Shown: positions 1 through 3,525 of the stretch, piece by piece
Layout: every line of letters starts with the position of its first letter
How positions within the stretch are numbered: the stretch's first letter is position 1
DNA from: Terriglobia bacterium
GTDB lineage: Bacteria; Acidobacteriota; Terriglobia; UBA7540
Reading direction: 5' to 3'
Assembly: GCA_030040455.1 (NCBI GenBank)
Contig: JASHTR010000383.1
Location: 1 to 5,108, forward strand
DNA length: 5,108 nt
The notes under the pieces: generated by a model
Told to the model about the DNA's origin: nothing
Seen by the model: only the letters and a program-made list of their open reading frames with translations
The model's database searches: none
Position numbers and translations under genes: made by a program

Positions 1-27
1 GGCGAGAGGCGCGAGCAAAGGATTCAT
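1..27 (-). CDS. lpxK: Start of probable tetraacyldisaccharide 4'-kinase (first 9 codons only)
   Basis: An ATG at 27-25 overlaps the TGA stop of kdtA (24-26) in an ATGA arrangement, and the frame stays open to the window edge, giving MNPLLAPLA. The overlap is typical of translationally coupled operon genes. The short hydrophobic start resembles the N-termini I know from LpxK, the inner-membrane enzyme that phosphorylates the lipid A disaccharide just before Kdo transfer, and lpxK is a common neighbour of kdtA. Nine residues cannot prove a family, so the name rests on context. A different small or unrelated gene is possible. No strong Shine-Dalgarno is visible (only an AAAGCGG-like stretch inside kdtA), which fits coupling. 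Confidence 0.5.
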
Positions 28-1352
28 CCGCTTTCGGTCCGAGTGCGAGTTGTCGCTTGCGCCTCATCAAGCAGCGGGGAAAGACGGGCAAGAACCCTTC
101 GCGTCGCGCCGGACTCCTCTTCCACAACCCGCTGCGCAGCATCCCCCATCGCCTGACAGCAGTTTCGATCTCCGAGCAGGCTTAGTATGGCTTTGGCCAT
201 TTCTTCCCAATCCCGTACCTGGATGGCCGCGTTCGCCGCAAGAAGGATTCGCGCGGTATCCCGAAAGTTCTCCATGTGCGGCCCGAACACAACCGGCTTG
301 CCGCATTGCGCAGGCTCAACCGGATTGTGTCCTCCCGCCGGCGTCAAGCTGCCGCCCATGATCACCACGTCGGCCACTTCAAAAACGCCGGCAAGCTCCC
401 CAATGGTGTCGAGCATCAGAATTTCGGGCGTCGTGAGCTGGGGAAGCAGCTCCGGCTTGCCGACTCCGAGGGCCGTCCTGCGAATAAATCCGATGCCTGT
501 GCTCGCAAGAAGTTTTGATACCGGATCGAAGCGCGGAGGATGACGCGGCGCGATAATCAACAGCGCCCGCGGATAATGCGAGTGGATCACGTTCCAAATT
601 TTCAGCACTAGTTCCTCTTCGCCGGGCATGGTGCTTGCGACAACAAGAACCGGCGCGCGCGGGATCGCAGCGAGAGCTGCTTTCAGTAACAGCGCGAAGT
701 TGCGGTTCCGGGGCGGTGGTGTGTCAAACTTTAGGTTGCCCATCGTCTCGACGCGCTCAGGGCGTGCGCCGATCTCGATGAATCGCCGGGCATCGAGCGG
801 GGTTTGGGCAAAAATCCAATCTACGTTTTCAAGCACCCGCCGCATGAAAAGGCGAAAGATGCGATATCCGTGAAAGGACCGGTCGGAGAGGCGGGCGTTC
901 ACCAGCACCACCACCGTTCCCGATTCGTGCGCCGCGCGCAGCAGATTGGGCCATAATTCCGTCTCAACGATCAGAAGAAGTTTTGGACGCAGGCGCCGCA
1001 ATGCTCGCCGAACTGTCCGGCTCCAGTCGAGCGGGAGATAGAAACGTCCTGCCACCTCCGGCAACCGCTTTTCCCCCGCCTCGCGCCCCGTGGGTGTAAT
1101 GTGGCTCAGGTAGATTCTCCGGCCGGGATCGAGCCGCTGGAGCTCTTGCACCAGTCCGGATACCGCGAGCGTTTCCCCTACCGAGACGGCGTGGATCCAA
1201 ATGACGCCATGGGGCAACGTTTGAAAATCCAGATGTCCTAACCGCTCGCGAAGCGAGCTTCTCAGAAAGGCGCTTCCCCGATAACGCCAGATATAATAGG
1301 GTGCCATCAGCAGAACACCCAGCGTAAAAAGCAAGCTATAGACGAAGAACAT
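24..1352 (-). CDS. waaA: 3-deoxy-D-manno-octulosonic acid (Kdo) transferase, complete
   Basis: Also called kdtA. This 442-residue protein of glycosyltransferase family 30 transfers Kdo from CMP-Kdo to the lipid A precursor at the cytoplasmic face of the inner membrane; E. coli WaaA is 425 residues. A hydrophobic N-terminal anchor (about residues 2-20) precedes IWIHAVSVGE (51-60), whose Glu60 matches the catalytic base of the family. Then come VETELWPN (129-136), VNARLSDRS (151-159), GNLKFD (205-210), an APRHPPRF segment (268-275), DTIGEL (315-320) and the donor-site GGSLTPAGGHNPVEPA (333-348). All expected blocks are in order without a frame break. The frame is open 72 codons further upstream, but that part lies inside the preceding CBM9-like gene and reads as low-complexity shadow, so the ATG at 1352 just before the membrane anchor is preferred. 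It follows the upstream stop by 11 bases and has no clear ribosome site, suggesting translational coupling. Confidence 0.96.
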   Translation of the reverse strand: MFFVYSLLFTLGVLLMAPYYIWRYRGSAFLRSSLRERLGHLDFQTLPHGVIWIHAVSVGETLAVSGLVQELQRLDPGRRIYLSHITPTGREAGEKRLPEVAGRFYLPLDWSRTVRRALRRLRPKLLLIVETELWPNLLRAAHESGTVVVLVNARLSDRSFHGYRIFRLFMRRVLENVDWIFAQTPLDARRFIEIGARPERVETMGNLKFDTPPPRNRNFALLLKAALAAIPRAPVLVVASTMPGEEELVLKIWNVIHSHYPRALLIIAPRHPPRFDPVSKLLASTGIGFIRRTALGVGKPELLPQLTTPEILMLDTIGELAGVFEVADVVIMGGSLTPAGGHNPVEPAQCGKPVVFGPHMENFRDTARILLAANAAIQVRDWEEMAKAILSLLGDRNCCQAMGDAAQRVVEEESGATRRVLARLSPLLDEAQATTRTRTESG

Positions 1353-1363
1353 GGCAGGGAAGG

Positions 1364-2050
1364 CTACGCTACAAAGCGGATCCTTCCGAAGCGGGTCGGA
1401 ACATGGAAGTTGGGTCTCCGGCTGAGTGTCGGGCTCCAGGTCAGCAGGCGCCGCTGGGAATCCCCACCAGCACCATCGGCGCGGAAAAAGTTGATGCGCC
1501 ACACAGCGCCGGAGCGGAGCGTCACGCCCCTCCCTGCGACCGCCTCCACCGGAATGCGCATCTCGCAAGTCCAGATGTGTTTGCCGGCATCAACTTTGGT
1601 CGAGTGTTGATAGCCTGAATTCCAGGAGGCGCTGCCATGGTATTGACCTTGGGCACTCAAATTGATTTCCAGGTCGACCCACAAGTTATTGGGCGACACC
1701 TCAAATTCATAGTAATGGTTCACATCCTTCGGGTGGGGATTCAGAAAAACCTCAACCACGTCGCGATTCCACAACCCCATCGTATCCCGCGCCGGGTCAC
1801 CATCCTTAAAGATGTTCAGCGTCGTATACCGGCACGCATAGCCTAGATAGAACTGTTTCGGCGTCCACAGGCTTGCCACCTGTGTCTCTGCCTGAGGATA
1901 TCGGCGCTTCCCTGCCCAGTCGTGATCGAACTTGACCCACTTTGCCTTCTTCCAAATCGTTTTTCCGAGATTGCCATCCGGCGTGAAATCGCGCTGTGTG
2001 CGTCGGGAATCCGTAACCAGATCGCTCGTGTAAGGATTTGCAATTTGCAT
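1364..2050 (-). CDS. Carbohydrate-binding family 9-like (CBM9/DOMON-like) protein
   Basis: This 228-residue protein resembles the stand-alone CBM9-like proteins common in Acidobacteriota. The beta-sandwich blocks are visible: an N-terminal DFTPDGNLGKTIWKKA (21-36), VASLWTPKQFYLGYAC (58-73), the NRDVVEVFLNPHP stretch (95-107), YYEFEVSPNNLWVDLEI (113-129), WTCEMRIPVEA (160-170), VWRINFFRADG (183-193) and a closing FHVPTRFGRIRF (215-226). CBM9 modules normally bind sugar chain ends and are usually parts of secreted xylanases. Here the domain is the whole protein and there is no signal peptide, so it is predicted to be cytoplasmic and its ligand is unknown. The ATG at 2050 has GGGAG six bases upstream, and an in-frame TAG (2078-2080) closes the frame behind it. 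Its stop lies 11 bases before kdtA, so the two are almost certainly co-transcribed. Confidence 0.88.
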   Translation of the reverse strand: MQIANPYTSDLVTDSRRTQRDFTPDGNLGKTIWKKAKWVKFDHDWAGKRRYPQAETQVASLWTPKQFYLGYACRYTTLNIFKDGDPARDTMGLWNRDVVEVFLNPHPKDVNHYYEFEVSPNNLWVDLEINLSAQGQYHGSASWNSGYQHSTKVDAGKHIWTCEMRIPVEAVAGRGVTLRSGAVWRINFFRADGAGGDSQRRLLTWSPTLSRRPNFHVPTRFGRIRFVA

Positions 2051-2056
2051 GTTCCA

Positions 2057-2061
2057 CTCCC
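2057..2061 (-). promoter_or_regulatory. Ribosome binding site of the CBM9-like gene
   Basis: GGGAG on the minus strand lies six bases before the ATG at 2050. It is the first start after an in-frame stop, so this site fixes the start of the gene. Confidence 0.7.
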
Positions 2062-2080
2062 TGCCCTCGCTCTCAACCTA

Positions 2081-2116
2081 CGCCGGTTCAAGCCCTTTGG
2101 TCAAGCCAAACCGGCG
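2081..2116 (-). repeat. Intergenic inverted repeat (8-bp arms) upstream of the CBM9-like gene
   Basis: CGCCGGTT (2081-2088) and its exact reverse complement AACCGGCG (2109-2116) flank a 20-base loop in the 85-base gap between the secreted-protein gene and the CBM9-like gene. TCAAGCC also occurs twice inside (2088-2094 and 2101-2107). The stem is GC-rich enough to fold in RNA, but no T tract follows on the minus strand, so it is not a normal intrinsic terminator. It may be an RNA processing or stability element, an attenuator, or a decayed copy of the CCGG-rich repeat seen near 3341-3400. Confidence 0.6.
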
Positions 2117-2135
2117 ATAAGATCCTCCCTCGCGG

Positions 2136-2582
2136 CTAGCGCTTAATCGAGACGACTTGACCTTTGTACCCAAGGCGGATACCGCTTTCAGTAACATGGA
2201 AGGTGACCCGATCTCCATCCTTCGCGGCAGGAAAGAATATGTGGAACTTCTGCTGATCCGACACCGTGAATCCGATTGGGGGAGCCGATGCATTTGTGCC
2301 TCCGCCGCGGCCGGCCATTGGGCGGTATGGGTTTACAGCCTTGAGCCCAAAAATTGTAGGATTCGTTGGATCGCAGTCGCCGTTCTCGATGAAGTACGGC
2401 GGGTTCTTATAGTCTTTCGGATTGTTCCCCGAGCAATCCGTCCAGTGTACGACGTTACGTTGAACTCTGCCCTTTCCGATGGCGATCACGTGCGCTCCAT
2501 CATAGAGCCAATCGCCAAGGCCCGGTGCTGCCGTCATCCAAGTGCCGAGGCACAGCGCGAGCACGAGCGCGAACAGTTTCAT
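2136..2582 (-). CDS. Predicted secreted protein of unknown function, two cysteines
   Basis: This 148-residue protein is not one I recognise. It begins with a typical Sec signal peptide: MK, a hydrophobic core FALVLALCLGTW (about residues 4-15), then TAA at 17-19, where cleavage is likely, with no lipobox. The mature part has Cys50 and Cys70, which could form a disulfide in the periplasm or outside. It also has a Gly/Asn/Pro-rich middle (about 50-105) and a C-terminal strand-rich stretch with FHIFFPA (113-119) and DRVTFHV (124-130), suggesting a small beta-domain. The ATG at 2582 is chosen because a perfect AGGAGG lies six bases upstream. An in-frame GTG five codons earlier (2597) would place that ribosome site inside the gene. 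It follows the membrane-protein gene by 18 bases and is probably co-transcribed with it. The frame is intact and ends in TAG. Confidence 0.8.
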   Translation of the reverse strand: MKLFALVLALCLGTWMTAAPGLGDWLYDGAHVIAIGKGRVQRNVVHWTDCSGNNPKDYKNPPYFIENGDCDPTNPTIFGLKAVNPYRPMAGRGGGTNASAPPIGFTVSDQQKFHIFFPAAKDGDRVTFHVTESGIRLGYKGQVVSIKR

Positions 2583-2588
2583 ATCGTC

Positions 2589-2594
2589 CCTCCT
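2589..2594 (-). promoter_or_regulatory. Strong ribosome binding site of the secreted-protein gene
   Basis: A perfect AGGAGG stands six bases before the ATG at 2582. It decides between that ATG and the in-frame GTG at 2597, and it suggests strong independent initiation despite the short gap to the upstream gene. Confidence 0.85.
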
Positions 2595-2600
2595 CACAGG

Positions 2601-3284
2601 TTATTTATATGTTGCGACCTTAACGTCAGTGAGCTCATTTGCTCGGTAGATGGAAAGTTCAGGATGGTTGTTTACATCCTCGATCGCATGGGCTTGGTAA
2701 ATGTAGTAAGTGCCACTCTTGAAATACAGGAGCCTTCCAATGAAAGGTCTGTGGTCGTATTCGAAGGTGATGGGCGGGCGTCGCTCCGCATTGTATCGGG
2801 CACGGTAGGCCCCTGAACTCCCCGAGACGAAATATATCGGGAGCATGAGGAAGAAAATTACAGCACCAACCATTAAGTTCAGCGCCAGCCGGCCCTTCAC
2901 CCACACGAGCCCTCCCACGAAAGGGAAGACTAAAGCAGCGCCATAAACGAGTTGGTGCTCTTTCCATCCGAATACCATCAGGTCGGCTCCTTTGGTAAGC
3001 ACATCGTAGAGCGAAAAGTCGAGCCAAGTTGGGTCGATGTTGAACGTGTGAAAATAGTGATAAAGGTAGCCCCAGCCGGCCACGTAGAGATAGACGCCGT
3101 AAATCGCCATAAGCTGCGGGATGCCCGAGACAAATTCTCCTCCACTATTTGTCCCGGACGAAGCGGCAGGGGATGGAGAAGTATTTTTCGTACTAAAAAA
3201 CCACTGGGCAAATTTCCTGCCAAGCGCTCTGCTTGCTCGATGCCAGAAGCTCTCTGCACGCCGTACACCCTCTTGAGCTATCAC
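2601..3284 (-). CDS. Membrane protein of unknown function with C-terminal soluble tail
   Basis: This 227-residue protein is not one I can name. A basic N-terminal segment (about 1-30) and a Ser/Thr/Gly-rich linker (31-54) precede three likely membrane helices: about 56-79, 112-129 and 132-154. Between the first two lies FNIDPTWLDFSLYDVL (81-96), a conserved-looking loop of a kind I have seen in uncharacterised bacterial membrane proteins. The last 70 residues are polar and contain GRLLYFKSGTYYIY (183-196), probably a small beta-domain. The GTG at 3284 is used because AAGGA lies seven bases upstream and no ATG, GTG or TTG occurs further up in frame before a stop inside the repeat (3396-3398). 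An ATT at 3320-3322 with coding-like codons after it is a remote alternative. G+C is lower than in kdtA in the stretches counted. It is the first gene behind the promoter at 3436-3464 and is followed after 18 bases by the secreted-protein gene. Confidence 0.8.
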   Translation of the reverse strand: MIAQEGVRRAESFWHRASRALGRKFAQWFFSTKNTSPSPAASSGTNSGGEFVSGIPQLMAIYGVYLYVAGWGYLYHYFHTFNIDPTWLDFSLYDVLTKGADLMVFGWKEHQLVYGAALVFPFVGGLVWVKGRLALNLMVGAVIFFLMLPIYFVSGSSGAYRARYNAERRPPITFEYDHRPFIGRLLYFKSGTYYIYQAHAIEDVNNHPELSIYRANELTDVKVATYK

Positions 3285-3291
3285 GGCCTTT

Positions 3292-3296
3292 TCCTT
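3292..3296 (-). promoter_or_regulatory. Ribosome binding site supporting the GTG start at 3284
   Basis: AAGGA on the minus strand lies seven bases before GTG 3284-3282. This supports a GTG start for the membrane protein. Confidence 0.6.
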
Positions 3297-3310
3297 GAGG
3301 CGAGGGTTTG

Positions 3311-3324
3311 TATTGAGTTCAATA
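3311..3324. promoter_or_regulatory. AT-rich palindrome in the leader, possible operator
   Basis: TATTGA-GT-TCAATA is a perfect 6-bp-arm inverted repeat with a 2-base centre. It lies between the GC-rich repeat and the ribosome site of the membrane-protein gene. The two-base centre suits a dimeric DNA-binding protein better than an RNA hairpin. A TATAAT hexamer on the plus strand (3323-3328) overlaps its edge, but without a suitable -35. Its role is unproven, and a chance palindrome in an AT-rich stretch is possible. Confidence 0.3.
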
Positions 3325-3340
3325 TAATATAGTGACGGTT

Positions 3341-3400
3341 CGCGTACCGCCGGTATCTTGCCGGCACCGCGAAGTAAGCCGCCAAGCCGGCGGCGCTACA
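3341..3400. repeat. REP-like double-hairpin GC-rich repeat
   Basis: Two adjacent inverted repeats are visible. The first is GCCGG (3349-3353) / CCGGC (3361-3365) around a 7-base loop. The second is GCCGCC (3378-3383) / GGCGGC (3389-3394) around a 5-base loop. The outer ends (TACCGCCGG at 3345-3353 and CCGGCGGCGCTA at 3387-3398) are nearly inverted copies of each other. Two CCGG-rich hairpins ending in a GCGCTAC-like edge match the style of dispersed extragenic repeats I know from acidobacterial and related genomes; this identification is from memory, not a search. The element lies in the untranslated leader between the promoter and the membrane-protein start. No T tract follows on either strand, so it is not a clear terminator. 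Confidence 0.7.
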
Positions 3401-3435
3401 TGTGCGGGCTGCCTCTCTATTGTGCGATCCTCAGT

Positions 3436-3464
3436 ATTATAAGCAGTTAACGCTTGAATATCAA
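3436..3464 (-). promoter_or_regulatory. Near-consensus sigma70-type promoter for the leftward genes
   Basis: On the minus strand, TTGATA (3459-3464, five of six consensus bases) is followed by exactly 17 bases and then TATAAT (3436-3441, perfect). Transcription would start near 3428-3430 and read through a leader of about 145 bases into the membrane-protein gene at 3284. The site lies in the only sizeable intergenic gap and points at the next gene, which strengthens the call. No start site has been mapped. Confidence 0.75.
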
Positions 3465-3525
3465 AAGTTTTGGCGGTTGGGAAAACCTGTGATACGGGGT
3501 TGTCTTCTAACAGCGTGGGTTATGC

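Larger units (their letters stand above)
3285..3525. other. Intergenic region between signalling gene and membrane-protein gene
   Basis: These 241 bases hold no convincing coding sequence on either strand. From right to left they contain about 60 bases after the signalling-gene stop without a good terminator, the promoter at 3436-3464, the double-hairpin repeat at 3341-3400, the palindrome at 3311-3324 and the ribosome site at 3292-3296. The promoter and repeat indicate that the signalling gene and the leftward genes are separate transcription units. Confidence 0.75.

Noticed and set aside
1353..1568. 72-codon N-terminal extension of kdtA in the same frame
   Set aside because: It overlaps the C-terminal part of the well-supported CBM9-like gene in another frame, is rich in Arg/Gly/Pro without family motifs, and would put the membrane anchor in the middle of the protein.
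2070..2105. Promoter candidate TTGACC with TAGGTT about 18 bases later in front of the CBM9-like gene
   Set aside because: The -10 matches only three of six consensus bases and the spacer overlaps the inverted repeat. It is not strong enough to list as a promoter, though an internal promoter here is not excluded.
2157..2816. Long open frame on the plus strand (219 codons)
   Set aside because: It runs antisense through the secreted-protein gene and part of the membrane-protein gene. Its product has no domain or signal features, and it has no promoter or ribosome site that I can see.
3341..3400. CRISPR-like or intrinsic terminator reading of the GC-rich repeat
   Set aside because: There is no regular repeat-spacer array, and no T tract follows either hairpin on either strand.
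3396..3401. ATGTAG start-stop mini-ORF on the minus strand in the leader, preceded by AGAGAGG
   Set aside because: The purine-rich site is about ten bases from the ATG, and ATGTAG coincides with the edge of the dispersed repeat, so chance is the simpler explanation.
3466..3487. Possible terminator after the signalling gene (arms AAAACC/AGTTTT with a 10-base loop, then TTTT on the minus strand)
   Set aside because: The stem is only about five A-T/G-C pairs plus a wobble with a long loop, too weak to call an intrinsic terminator. It also abuts the -35 element.
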